In this document: in pieces, positions 24,593 through 32,487 of the stretch
How positions within the stretch are numbered: position 1 is the first letter of the stretch
How the letters are laid out: each line of letters begins with the position of its first letter
Source of the DNA: Peptoniphilus_E sp964345555
GTDB lineage: Bacteria; Bacillota; Clostridia; Tissierellales; Peptoniphilaceae
DNA: 36,549 bases
Assembly: GCA_964345555.1 (NCBI GenBank)
Contig: CAYFRD010000016.1
Span: 1 to 36,549, forward strand
Direction of reading: 5' to 3'
Translations under genes and position numbers: made by a program
Notes under the pieces: generated by a model
What the model was told of the DNA's origin: nothing
The model's database searches: none
The model's input: the letters and a program-made list of their open reading frames with translations, nothing else

Positions 24593-25429
24593 TCACTCTT
24601 TTTCTAAGATTTTTTTTATAATTTTAATTGCGCCTAATTCATTGTTGTCAAAATCACTGACTATATCTGCGTGTTTTTTAATTAAAAAATCCGCATTCTT
24701 CATTGCAATTCCTATGTCGGAGTTTCTAATGAGCATTGCATCATTGGAGTCGTCACCTATTGAAATTGTTTTATAATTCAACAAATTTTTATGAGATTTG
24801 TATTTTAAAAGACCGTACCATTTATCGCTGTTTTCAGGAAGAATCTCAAGCATAAAGGTATTTTTGGAATGTATTTTCATTAAATGAAAATTAAATTTAT
24901 CAAATTTCTTCTTCAATTCGATTTTATAATAATTTAAAGATTCATAATCTCCTACAAGTACTATGGATAAAATATCATAGTTAACTTCATCAAAGTCCTT
25001 TACCTTTAGCAGATGCTCGCCGAAGTCATCTATGTATTTCTTGGCTTTCACAGTGGTTTTTTTATCAATAGCAGCTATGTCAAATCCTTTTTCATAGGCA
25101 TTTATATGAAACAAGGGTTGTATTAAACTGTTTATATCTATGGAAAGTACAATTTCCATAGCTTTTTCCTTAGATATTGGTTTTATGAAAATAACTTCGT
25201 CAGTTAAAGTATTTCTGCACATATTGCCATTATTGCAAATTATGTCAATATTTGTTCCTTTAAAAAACCTTAGAGCGGAACGATAACTTCTGCCTGTATT
25301 TATCACAAAATCGTATCTGTTCTCTTCTAAATATTTAAAAAATTCAAAATTTCTTTGATCAAAAACTCTGTAGCTATTTAATAGTGTTCCGTCAAGATCA
25401 AAGGATATGAGTGTATTTTTCTTTTTCAT
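24593..25429 (-). CDS. Cof-type HAD superfamily phosphatase
   Basis: A haloacid-dehalogenase family hydrolase of 278 residues, probably acting on sugar phosphates or nucleotides. Motif I is SFDLDGTLLNS (D10/D12), motif II lies in INTGRSYRSA, and motif IV is SIGDDSNDAMLIRNSDIG. The insert between motifs II and III is the C2B cap typical of Cof/YkrA-like members. The substrate is unknown. No ribosome site precedes the ATG at 25427-25429, and an extended -10 box lies seven bases upstream, so the mRNA may be leaderless. It heads the chain leading to dprA. Confidence 0.9.
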   Translation of the reverse strand: MKKKNTLISFDLDGTLLNSYRVFDQRNFEFFKYLEENRYDFVINTGRSYRSALRFFKGTNIDIICNNGNMCRNTLTDEVIFIKPISKEKAMEIVLSIDINSLIQPLFHINAYEKGFDIAAIDKKTTVKAKKYIDDFGEHLLKVKDFDEVNYDILSIVLVGDYESLNYYKIELKKKFDKFNFHLMKIHSKNTFMLEILPENSDKWYGLLKYKSHKNLLNYKTISIGDDSNDAMLIRNSDIGIAMKNADFLIKKHADIVSDFDNNELGAIKIIKKILEKE

Positions 25430-25435
25430 ATATTC

Positions 25436-25444
25436 ATAATAACA
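25436..25444 (-). promoter_or_regulatory. Extended -10 promoter giving a leaderless HAD transcript
   Basis: Minus-strand TGT-TATTAT ends seven bases before the ATG, so the predicted start falls at the ATG itself. The -35 region is weak. Confidence 0.4.
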
Positions 25445-25478
25445 TAAAATACATTGGCGTTGTTCCCTAAATTCAAAT

Positions 25479-25505
25479 AAAAAAAGTTCAGAAATTAATC
25501 TGAAC
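25479..25505 (-). terminator. Rho-independent terminator after the membrane protein gene
   Basis: Minus-strand arms GTTCAGA and TCTGAAC around a six-base loop are followed by seven T residues. It lies just past the stop codon at 25512. Confidence 0.8.
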
Positions 25506-25511
25506 CTTTAA

Positions 25512-26531
25512 TCACAGCGCTCTCGGAATTATTATTACAATAAGCATGATAACGAAGAATGCTATTGTATAGCCTAAACTTTGTTTTAGTTCTTTGGAAG
25601 TTAATTTTAAAGTTTCCTTTGACATAAGTTTTGCTAAACATATTCCTACAAAAGCAATAATAGGAAGCAATAACAATACCACCGAAGTCGAGACTCCCAA
25701 TCCTAAAAATTTATAGAAAGTTAATATAATCAACATGAACAGCGGTATATACAGTTTGGACAGTGATTTTCTATCGAGCCAAATGAGCGCAAAAACAGCC
25801 AATACAGATACAATAAAAATTACATATGTAGCGTTGTTGATAAGAGAAATTCTGGATACTGCACTGTCATCTTTTAATTCCTGTGCATTTATATAGAATC
25901 CCGATTCGCTGAATGTAGGATTTTCATTTTCTCCCATTTTTTGAGAATTGGTGAATTTATCAACTCTTGCATTTGTTATAAAAGCTGAAATTTTAGATAG
26001 AGTGCTATCTCCTCTATAAACTAAATCTCTGGGTTCATAGTATATTGTAAAAGAATATGGATCCTCTCTATTCTCTAAGGGTAATCTGATTTGAGAATTT
26101 GCTACGAACTCGTAATTATTGGCTTTTTTATAATATTCTCTAAGTGACAGCTTTTCATTAAAAAGCTTGCTGTTTATATTATCATAGCCGCCCTTTAACT
26201 TAACTACACTGTGACTTGGAGTTAATTCATTATTGAAAAATATCTGTCTTACAGGCGTACCCAATATACGCAAACTAGATTCTTCTCCTTGAAATGAAAA
26301 CTCGACGTCATATTTTATTATTTCATCCCCTTCACTTTTATCAATACTTCTCTGTATAGATAAATTGGAAACTTCAGTAGGATCTTTAAACAACAAACCT
26401 CCAAATTCGGAGCTTGTTCCTTCGGATAAACTCCAAAGTGTTGTTGTACTGACTCTATCTGTCAATGTGGAGATGAATAAAATTAAAATAAAAATACCAA
26501 ATATAATTGCATTTTTTAATCTTTTACTCAT
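25512..26531 (-). CDS. Unknown membrane protein with an extracytoplasmic domain
   Basis: I do not recognise a family. The protein (339 residues) has an N-terminal membrane anchor (7-22), a soluble region of about 210 residues predicted outside the cell (23-232), rich in beta-like stretches such as KYDVEFSFQGEESSLRIL, and four clustered helices at the C-terminus (233-252, 259-276, 281-303, 319-336). The soluble region has no cysteine. The start at the ATG 26529-26531 is seven bases after GGAGG; the frame extends eight codons further without a better site. It is flanked by its own terminator and lies between potD and the HAD gene with no operon partner. Confidence 0.8.
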   Translation of the reverse strand: MSKRLKNAIIFGIFILILFISTLTDRVSTTTLWSLSEGTSSEFGGLLFKDPTEVSNLSIQRSIDKSEGDEIIKYDVEFSFQGEESSLRILGTPVRQIFFNNELTPSHSVVKLKGGYDNINSKLFNEKLSLREYYKKANNYEFVANSQIRLPLENREDPYSFTIYYEPRDLVYRGDSTLSKISAFITNARVDKFTNSQKMGENENPTFSESGFYINAQELKDDSAVSRISLINNATYVIFIVSVLAVFALIWLDRKSLSKLYIPLFMLIILTFYKFLGLGVSTSVVLLLLPIIAFVGICLAKLMSKETLKLTSKELKQSLGYTIAFFVIMLIVIIIPRAL

Positions 26532-26536
26532 TGAAA

Positions 26537-26587
26537 AACCTCCGAATGAAAACATTTTTATAAATATATAATATCACATTGGAGGTT
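26537..26587 (-). repeat. Inverted repeat pairing with the ribosome site of the membrane protein gene
   Basis: The minus-strand ribosome site GGAGGTT (26537-26543) is perfectly complementary to AACCTCC (26581-26587). Transcripts that start upstream of 26587 could hide the ribosome site; those from the -10 at 26568-26576 would lack the second arm. Confidence 0.4.
26568..26576 (-). promoter_or_regulatory. Candidate extended -10 promoter of the membrane protein gene
   Basis: Minus-strand TGA-TATTAT, about 37 bases before the ATG. No good -35 is visible. Confidence 0.35.
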
Positions 26588-26619
26588 AGAAATAAACTCA
26601 TTTATTTAATTATACAATG

Positions 26620-27675
26620 CTATTCTTGTGAAGTGGCAGATACTTCGGTCCATATTCTGTCGTAGATGGCAAGTGCATCTTCTCCTAAATACTTATAAGT
26701 TTCAAGCTCCGGAAGTTTTGAATAGTCGGGATAAGCCACCTCAGAGTTTTTAAGTTCTTCGGGAAGCATATCTCTTACAGCCTCAACAGGAGATGTGTAA
26801 CCCATTAGATATTCGGCATTTTTTAACGCTATTTCAGGTTTACACATAAAATCAATAAATTTTTCTGCAGCTTCTTTATTTTTGGTATTCTTAGGAATTA
26901 CAAAGGAATCTATCCAAATATTTGCTCCCTCCTTGGGAAGGACATATTTTAAATCAGGATTGTCGTTTATCATAAGAGCCGCATCTCCGGAGTATTGAAC
27001 GCCGATTGCAGCATCTCCTTGAACTATTGTATCTTTGCCGTCATCTGTCAAGTATGCAGCCACAAGAGGTTTTTGTTTTATGAGTTCCGCCTTTGCTTCT
27101 TCAAGTTCGACAGGATCGGTAGAGTTCATAGAATAACCCAGCTTTTTCAAAGTCAATGCTATAGAATCTCTCTGAGAATTATACATTATTATTTGATCCT
27201 TGTATTTTTCATCCCACAGTGCATTCCATGAATCTATTTCTTCATCAATCATGGAAGTGTTGTATATTATTCCCATAGTTCCGGAAAAGTATGGGACGGA
27301 ATATTCATTTGTCGGGTCAAAATCCGGATTCTTTAAGGATTCTGAAATTCCTTCAAAGTTAGGTACATTGTCAAAGTTGATTTTTGCCAAGGCCTCTTCC
27401 TTTATTAATCTTTCAATCATATAGTCTGAAGGAACCAATACATCATAAACATCATTTCCCTGCGATACTTTAATATACATATCTTCATTTGAAGCAAAGG
27501 TGTCATATACAACTTTTATTCCGTATTCTTCTTCAAATTCTTTTAATACTGAAGTGTCTATGTACTCGCCTGCATTGTACACATTGATGCTTTCCTTCGC
27601 CTCATTGGAACCGCATGCTGTAAAAGTAAATAAAGACGCTGCTAAAATCATAGTTAAAACAATTTTTTTAATCAA
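26620..27675 (-). CDS. potD: Spermidine/putrescine-binding lipoprotein PotD
   Basis: Extracellular solute-binding lipoprotein of the polyamine ABC importer, 351 residues. A lipoprotein signal ends in FTAC with the lipidated cysteine at residue 21. The family features are INVYNAGEYIDTSVLKEFEEEYGIKV at 31-56 (split), VLVPSDYMIERL, and the IWIDSFVIPKN region. The start is a TTG at 27673-27675 overlapping the potC end by 8 bases, with an AGAGG ribosome site inside potC. It is the last gene of the pot operon; no strong terminator follows, only an A+T-rich dyad at about 26592-26610. Confidence 0.95.
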   Translation of the reverse strand: MIKKIVLTMILAASLFTFTACGSNEAKESINVYNAGEYIDTSVLKEFEEEYGIKVVYDTFASNEDMYIKVSQGNDVYDVLVPSDYMIERLIKEEALAKINFDNVPNFEGISESLKNPDFDPTNEYSVPYFSGTMGIIYNTSMIDEEIDSWNALWDEKYKDQIIMYNSQRDSIALTLKKLGYSMNSTDPVELEEAKAELIKQKPLVAAYLTDDGKDTIVQGDAAIGVQYSGDAALMINDNPDLKYVLPKEGANIWIDSFVIPKNTKNKEAAEKFIDFMCKPEIALKNAEYLMGYTSPVEAVRDMLPEELKNSEVAYPDYSKLPELETYKYLGEDALAIYDRIWTEVSATSQE

Positions 27676-28474
27676 TTTTTATACCTCTTTTCTCTATATT
27701 TTCTTTAGAATTTCTTTTATTTATTATAAGTAACAACACCAACAATGATATGAACATTATTGTAGACATAGCATTTATTGAAGGGTTAATTCCCTTTCTA
27801 GCCATGGAATAAATTGTTATAGACAGATTTGATACTCCGTGTCCTGTAGTAAAATAACTTATTACAAAATCATCTACAGACAAAGTAAATGAGATCAAAG
27901 CTCCCGTAATAATTCCGGGCTTTATCTGCGGAATTATTACATTTCTAACTGCATACATAGGTTTTGCTCCTAGATCCATGGCGGCCTCAAGTGTATTTTT
28001 ATCCATTTGTGCCAATTTAGGGAGCACGGATAATATAACATAGGGTATGCAAAATACTATATGGGACAATGTCACGGTCACAAGCCCGAAGCTAAGTCCC
28101 AGCGGTCTGAACAATGCATAAAGACCCATCAGTGAAACGGCAGTTATTATATCCGGGTTCAAGATCGGAAGATAATTTATATTTAAAATAAATTTTTTCA
28201 AAAAACCGTCTATTTGTGAAATGCCTATTGCAGCTATCATCCCTATTATCGTTGCCACTATCGTCGCTACAACCGCTATTAAAAGTGTGTTATACAAAGC
28301 TGTGAGTATAGTTGTATCCTCAAGGAGCAACTTGTACCATTTTAAAGTAAACCCCATCCACGATCCCTTTAGCTTTGAGTTGTTAAAGGAAAATACCATG
28401 AGCACGATTATGGGAGCATATAAAAATATAAATATCAAGAATAAATATATTCTTTCAATTGATTTTTTTACCAT
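27668..28474 (-). CDS. potC: Spermidine/putrescine ABC transporter permease PotC
   Basis: Inner-membrane permease of the polyamine importer, 268 residues with six hydrophobic segments. The ABC-coupling EAA loop reads EAAMDLGAKPMYAVRNVIIPQI. The N-terminal LYAPIIVLMVFSFNNSKLKG pattern is typical of PotC. It overlaps potB by seven bases and potD by eight; GGAGG lies nine bases before its ATG. Confidence 0.95.
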   Translation of the reverse strand: MVKKSIERIYLFLIFIFLYAPIIVLMVFSFNNSKLKGSWMGFTLKWYKLLLEDTTILTALYNTLLIAVVATIVATIIGMIAAIGISQIDGFLKKFILNINYLPILNPDIITAVSLMGLYALFRPLGLSFGLVTVTLSHIVFCIPYVILSVLPKLAQMDKNTLEAAMDLGAKPMYAVRNVIIPQIKPGIITGALISFTLSVDDFVISYFTTGHGVSNLSITIYSMARKGINPSINAMSTIMFISLLVLLLIINKRNSKENIEKRGIKID

Positions 28475-29307
28475 AGCATTCCACCTCCGCTTTTATTATC
28501 GGATTTTTTGTTAAATTTCTCAGTTATAAAAAGCGATATAAGCATGAAAATTATCAATATTATGCTTATTGCGGAACCGAATCCCCAATTCCCTGTGAAA
28601 GTAAATTGTTGCTCGATTAAATTTCCTATTAAGTAAAATTTATTTCCGCCCAGCAAATTTGATATTACAAAGGTGGATATGGCAGGTATGAAAACCATGG
28701 TTATACCTGTGAGTACGCCCGGCAATGACAAGGGAAATATGACTTTGTAAAATACGATATTATCATCTGCACCTAAGTCCTTTGCCGCATCTATGAGTTT
28801 CTTATCAATTTTCAACAGTACTGAATAAATAGGCAATACCATGAATGGCAAAAAATTATATACCATACCTAACAATACAGCCTTCATATTGTACATTAGA
28901 TCAAAGGGGCCTAATCCCAGGATTCCAAAAAACTTATTGAGCAAGCCGTTGTTTCCTAAAAGAGTGAGCCATGCATAGGTTCTGAGCAAAAAGTTCATCC
29001 ACATAGGTATTACAAATAGAAGTATTAAATTGCCTCTTATTCTTTCTGGAAGTTTTGAAATAATATATGCTACCGGATAACCTATTACCAGGCAAAGAAG
29101 TGTTGAAAGTAAAGCAAGTATCACCGACACCATCAATATTTTTAAGTACAAAGGCTCAAAAAACATCTTATAGTTGTCAATAGAAAAAGAATAGTTTTCA
29201 AATCCCATGCCCACCTCTCCGTTAAAGGAGTATGCCAAGATCAAAATCAGTGGAAATAAAATAAAAACCACAGCCCACATCAAATACATATAAGAGTATT
29301 TCTTCAT
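28468..29307 (-). CDS. potB: Spermidine/putrescine ABC transporter permease PotB
   Basis: The second membrane subunit of the importer (279 residues). Six helices are visible, with MNFLLRTYAWLTLLG and the coupling loop DAAKDLGADDNIVFYKVIFPLSLPG, both hallmarks of PotB. The ATG at 29305-29307 is one base after the potA stop codon and follows GAGGGA; an in-frame GTG four codons upstream lies inside potA and is less likely. Confidence 0.95.
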   Translation of the reverse strand: MKKYSYMYLMWAVVFILFPLILILAYSFNGEVGMGFENYSFSIDNYKMFFEPLYLKILMVSVILALLSTLLCLVIGYPVAYIISKLPERIRGNLILLFVIPMWMNFLLRTYAWLTLLGNNGLLNKFFGILGLGPFDLMYNMKAVLLGMVYNFLPFMVLPIYSVLLKIDKKLIDAAKDLGADDNIVFYKVIFPLSLPGVLTGITMVFIPAISTFVISNLLGGNKFYLIGNLIEQQFTFTGNWGFGSAISIILIIFMLISLFITEKFNKKSDNKSGGGMLW

Positions 29308-29308
29308 A

Positions 29309-30355
29309 CTATCCCTCACTTTTCTTCATGACATGAATCAAATCAGGTTTAATAATCATCTCAACTTCTTCTCCAACTTCACTTGATTGAGTAGATTGTA
29401 TAAGCATTATATAGCCGCCGATGTCGACTTCCATTTCATAATGAACGCCTTTGAACACGTTTGATATTACAGTTCCTTTCAATGCCCCTTGACTTTTTAC
29501 CAACTGAACATCTTCAGGTCTTATTACAATTTCAACATTTTCGTTATTTTCAAATTCTTTATCAACGCATTCAAACTCATGATCTAAAAACTCAACCTTG
29601 TAATCTTCTATCATTTTTCCGTCAATTATATTGCTTTCTCCTATAAAATCTGCTACAAAGGCATTTTTAGGCTCATTGTAAATATCTATAGGCGTTCCTA
29701 TTTGTTGGATTCTCCCATAATTCATTACAACTATAGTATCCGACATCGTAAGAGCCTCTTCCTGGTCATGCGTCACATAAATAAATGTACTCTTTACCTG
29801 GTTTTGTATTTTTTTTAGTTCAATCTGCATTTCCTGTCTGAGTTTCAAATCCAGTGCTCCAAGAGGTTCATCCAATAAAATTACGTCCGGCTCATTGACC
29901 AAAGCTCTTGCTATGGCAACCCTTTGTTGTTGTCCTCCGCTTAGAGATTCTATATCTCTGTTTTCAAACCCCCTTAAATTTACAATTTCTAAAACAGCTT
30001 TAACTTTTTCTTGAATGATTGTATTGTCAAGTTTTTTAATCTTCAATCCGAAAGCTATGTTGTCATATACGTTCAAATGTGGAAATAAAGCGTATTTTTG
30101 AAAGACCGTGTTGATTTCTCTTTCATAAGGGGGAAGATTTGTAATATCACGCCCTTCAAAAATCACCTGTCCGCTATCCGGAGATTCAAATCCGCCTAAA
30201 ATTCGTAAGATCGTTGTTTTTCCACAACCGCTGGGACCAAGTAAGGTTAAAAATTCATTTTTCTTTATTTTTAAATTAAAATCCTTTAAAACCACATTAT
30301 CTCCAAAGGATTTGTTTATATTTACTAAATTAATCAAAATATCATTATTATCCAT
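29309..30355 (-). CDS. potA: Spermidine/putrescine ABC transporter ATPase PotA
   Basis: ATPase of the polyamine importer, 348 residues. Walker A GPSGCGKTT (40-48), signature LSGGQQQ (138-144), Walker B VILLDEP (158-164), and a C-terminal TOBE regulatory domain (about 260-345). It begins 21 bases after the regulator gene with GGAGG before the ATG, so potA-potB-potC-potD and the regulator form one operon. Preference for spermidine or putrescine is not readable from sequence. Confidence 0.96.
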   Translation of the reverse strand: MDNNDILINLVNINKSFGDNVVLKDFNLKIKKNEFLTLLGPSGCGKTTILRILGGFESPDSGQVIFEGRDITNLPPYEREINTVFQKYALFPHLNVYDNIAFGLKIKKLDNTIIQEKVKAVLEIVNLRGFENRDIESLSGGQQQRVAIARALVNEPDVILLDEPLGALDLKLRQEMQIELKKIQNQVKSTFIYVTHDQEEALTMSDTIVVMNYGRIQQIGTPIDIYNEPKNAFVADFIGESNIIDGKMIEDYKVEFLDHEFECVDKEFENNENVEIVIRPEDVQLVKSQGALKGTVISNVFKGVHYEMEVDIGGYIMLIQSTQSSEVGEEVEMIIKPDLIHVMKKSEG

Positions 30356-30376
30356 TTGGCATCCTCCAAAGTTAAA

Positions 30377-30910
30377 TCAAAAGTTTGGCGGCGAACTAAC
30401 TAGCATTATCTTCGCCGACTTTTTATTTTTGTTTTTTATGCGGCTTACTTTGTCAGCAGAAAAATAAAAGGTTTCATTTTTCCTTAAAATATAGATTTCA
30501 TCATCGTAATTTAATTCGATTTTCCCTTCCAACACATAACCTAAAATCTCTCCGTTAAAGGGTAAAATATCCTTCGTTTCTATGTTCTGTCCCAGTTCAA
30601 TTATTACAGGTTCCATGTGATTTTTTTGTGCATTTGGAACAATCCATGTCACTGAATAATTTCTGCTTTTTGAGCTTTCAAAGTAATCCTCTTCGGTGAA
30701 TTTTATCTTTTGTTCATCATCATTAAAGAAGGCCCCAGGAGTCGTCCCTAAAGCCTCTAAAATATCTGTTAAAGTTGCAATTGAAGGAGATGTTAAGTTT
30801 CTCTCCACTTGGGAAATAAAACCCTTTGTGAGCTCAGATCTGTCAGCCAGTTCTTCTTGAGTCAAGTAATTTTTTACCCTTAAATTTTTTAATTTTTTTC
30901 CGATATCCAA
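30377..30910 (-). CDS. XRE-cupin transcriptional regulator of the polyamine operon
   Basis: A helix-turn-helix plus cupin regulator (177 residues) like those commonly found before potABCD in Firmicutes and related in architecture to PuuR. The N-terminal XRE domain includes LTQEELADRSELTKGFISQVE; the C-terminal cupin (about 100-175) has GYVLEGKIELNYDDE and FYFSADKVSRIKN, where a small ligand, perhaps a polyamine, would bind. The start I use is a TTG at 30908-30910 with AAGGTGA well spaced; the frame extends nine codons to another TTG lacking a ribosome site. A perfect promoter with a dyad in its spacer lies upstream, suggesting autorepression. Confidence 0.88.
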   Translation of the reverse strand: MDIGKKLKNLRVKNYLTQEELADRSELTKGFISQVERNLTSPSIATLTDILEALGTTPGAFFNDDEQKIKFTEEDYFESSKSRNYSVTWIVPNAQKNHMEPVIIELGQNIETKDILPFNGEILGYVLEGKIELNYDDEIYILRKNETFYFSADKVSRIKNKNKKSAKIMLVSSPPNF

Positions 30911-30940
30911 AAAATCACCTTCGCTTATATTAAACAAAAT

Positions 30941-30956
30941 ACTTAGTTTATTAAGT
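30941..30956. promoter_or_regulatory. Second dyad in the regulator leader
   Basis: Inverted repeat with arms ACTTA and TAAGT around six bases, between the -10 box and the start of the XRE-cupin gene. It may be a second operator or a small RNA hairpin. Confidence 0.3.
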
Positions 30957-30963
30957 CCAGATG

Positions 30964-30992
30964 ATTATAATATTAAACCGTTTTAATGTCAA
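30964..30992 (-). promoter_or_regulatory. Consensus promoter of the XRE-potABCD operon
   Basis: On the minus strand -35 TTGACA (30987-30992) and -10 TATAAT (30964-30969) are perfect, with a 17-base spacer. Confidence 0.8.
30972..30987. promoter_or_regulatory. Candidate operator within the pot promoter spacer
   Basis: The plus strand reads ATTAAACCGTTTTAAT, symmetric at all but one base pair around a CG centre. It fills the space between -35 and -10, a usual site for repression by an XRE-type dimer. Confidence 0.5.
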
Positions 30993-31047
30993 CTATATTT
31001 AAAAAATAATACAAAAAATTTAATTTTTAAAACCGACTTTTCGCAAC

Positions 31048-31073
31048 AAAAAAAGCAGTGCTTTTTACACTGC
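31048..31073 (-). terminator. Rho-independent terminator after the TPM-domain gene
   Basis: Minus-strand arms GCAGTG and CACTGC with a seven-base loop are followed by seven T residues; it begins right at the stop codon. Confidence 0.85.
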
Positions 31074-31074
31074 C

Positions 31075-31884
31075 TTACCAACCTCCTGAAGCTCCTCCAC
31101 CGCCGGATCGTCCTCCACCGCCGGAAAATCCTCCACCAAATCCACCACCAGAGAATCCGCCTCCGAAAAATCCTCCACCGGATCCTCCGTAAGGAGGGTT
31201 CGGATAAAATCCCCCGCCTCTTCTGCGTCTATTCCCTTTATTGTTTTTATTGTTCGGATTATTGAAACTGCTAAGAACCACTATTAATATAATGACGATT
31301 ATAAATACCATGATCCAGTCTTCATCAAATTCACTCTCTTCAGTATAATCCATATATGGCTCGTCTGAATTTTCTATATTAATTTTGTATTCTTGTGAAT
31401 AAAAATGTAACACTTCGTTATATCCTTCAAGTATACCATCAGGATAGTTCTCATCAATAAAAAAAGCCGCCATATTCCTGATTATTCTTGAAGCATAGGC
31501 ATCCGGAATAAACCCTTCTGTTCCATAGCCGGTTTCTATTCTCATTTTCCTGTCGTCCATTGCAAAAAACATCAAGATTCCATTTGATTTTTTAGAATCT
31601 CCTATGCCCCACTTTTGAAAGATTTCTTCTGTTACTTCCTCGAGTGTAAATCCCTCTAAAGAATCCACTATGTAAATTACTACTTGTCCTCCGGTCTTTT
31701 TTTGCAAGTCTCTGTTGGTGTTGTTTATGTATTCTTTATCTTCATCACTTAATATGCTCAATTCGTCATATACATACTCATCAGATTGGGACGGATCAGC
31801 GATAAAGTCTTGTAGATTTTCTGCAAACACATTATTACCAAATAATAAGATTGTGATGAAAAATAATAAAATTGTTTTTTTCAT
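31075..31884 (-). CDS. TPM-domain (YgcG/DUF477) membrane protein with Gly-rich tail
   Basis: A 269-residue protein with a signal peptide (1-21), an extracytoplasmic TPM domain (about 30-165; YDELSILSDEDKEYINN, GQVVIYIVDSLEGFT, RIETGYGTEGFIPDAYASRII), one transmembrane helix (about 195-212), and a low-complexity glycine-rich C-terminus ending GGGGASGGW. Members are often called TPM phosphatases, but the activity in bacteria is poorly defined. It is paired with lemA just upstream, a very frequent pairing suggesting joint envelope function. Its Gly-rich tail makes the DNA at about 31079-31215 locally G+C-rich. Confidence 0.88.
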   Translation of the reverse strand: MKKTILLFFITILLFGNNVFAENLQDFIADPSQSDEYVYDELSILSDEDKEYINNTNRDLQKKTGGQVVIYIVDSLEGFTLEEVTEEIFQKWGIGDSKKSNGILMFFAMDDRKMRIETGYGTEGFIPDAYASRIIRNMAAFFIDENYPDGILEGYNEVLHFYSQEYKINIENSDEPYMDYTEESEFDEDWIMVFIIVIILIVVLSSFNNPNNKNNKGNRRRRGGGFYPNPPYGGSGGGFFGGGFSGGGFGGGFSGGGGRSGGGGASGGW

Positions 31885-31923
31885 TCTAACTTTATCACCT
31901 CTCTAAATTTAAGAATTCATATT

Positions 31924-32478
31924 TTAAAATTTAACGTCCGGGGCCTCTTGTTCATCAGCTGCAGCTTCAAAGAATGCCTTTTGCTCAAATCCCAACATTT
32001 TTGCAAATATATTCATGGGAAAAGATCTTACATTTGCATTGTAAGTCTGTACTGTTTCATTGTATCTTTGTCTTTCTGTGGCAATTCTGTTTTCCGTGCC
32101 CTCAAGTTGTGCTTGCAGATCCAAGAAGTTTTCATTTGCTTTGAGTTCCGGATAAGCTTCAACTGCAATATTGAAATTTCTTATGGACTCTGTAACTTGT
32201 TCATTGGCATTTGCAAGTTCTTCCGGTGTTCCGGCATTGTTTACCCCGGCTCTTGCTTCGGTTATCTTGGTCAATGTTTCTTGTTCGAAATTTGCATATC
32301 CTTTTACTGTTTCTACTAAATTTGGAATTAAATCAGCTCTTCTTTTTACTACTACTTGAACCTGTGCGAAGGCCGCATCCACTTCATTGTCTAATTTGAC
32401 AAGATTGTTGTATTTACCGACTGTAAAAAATCCTAAAATAAGTACTATGGCTATGACGGCAATAGTTGTTTTCTTCAT
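31924..32478 (-). CDS. lemA: LemA family protein
   Basis: A membrane-anchored protein of 184 residues with one N-terminal helix (about 5-20) and a long helical region outside. The family patterns are NNLVKLDNEVDAAFAQVQVVVKRRADLIPNLVETVKGYA (split; residues about 24-62), NFLDLQAQLEGTENRIATERQRYN, and the final MLGFEQKAFFEAA. Its role is unclear. It follows thiI by nine bases with AGGAGG and precedes the TPM-domain gene by 39, so the four genes nifS-thiI-lemA-TPM are probably one transcript. Confidence 0.95.
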   Translation of the reverse strand: MKKTTIAVIAIVLILGFFTVGKYNNLVKLDNEVDAAFAQVQVVVKRRADLIPNLVETVKGYANFEQETLTKITEARAGVNNAGTPEELANANEQVTESIRNFNIAVEAYPELKANENFLDLQAQLEGTENRIATERQRYNETVQTYNANVRSFPMNIFAKMLGFEQKAFFEAAADEQEAPDVKF

Positions 32479-32487
32479 AGTTTCCTC

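Noticed and set aside
26592..26610. Hairpin AAATAAA/TTTATTT after potD as a terminator
   Set aside because: The stem is only A-T pairs and is not followed by a T run; such dyads are expected by chance in DNA this A+T-rich.
28221..28514. Plus-strand open frame of 97 codons opposite potC
   Set aside because: Hydrophobic antisense of a membrane protein gene, no ribosome site, and potC is clearly the real gene.
31079..31215. Locally G+C-rich repetitive stretch that might be transferred DNA or a tandem repeat
   Set aside because: It encodes the Gly-rich tail typical of TPM-domain proteins; composition follows from glycine codons.
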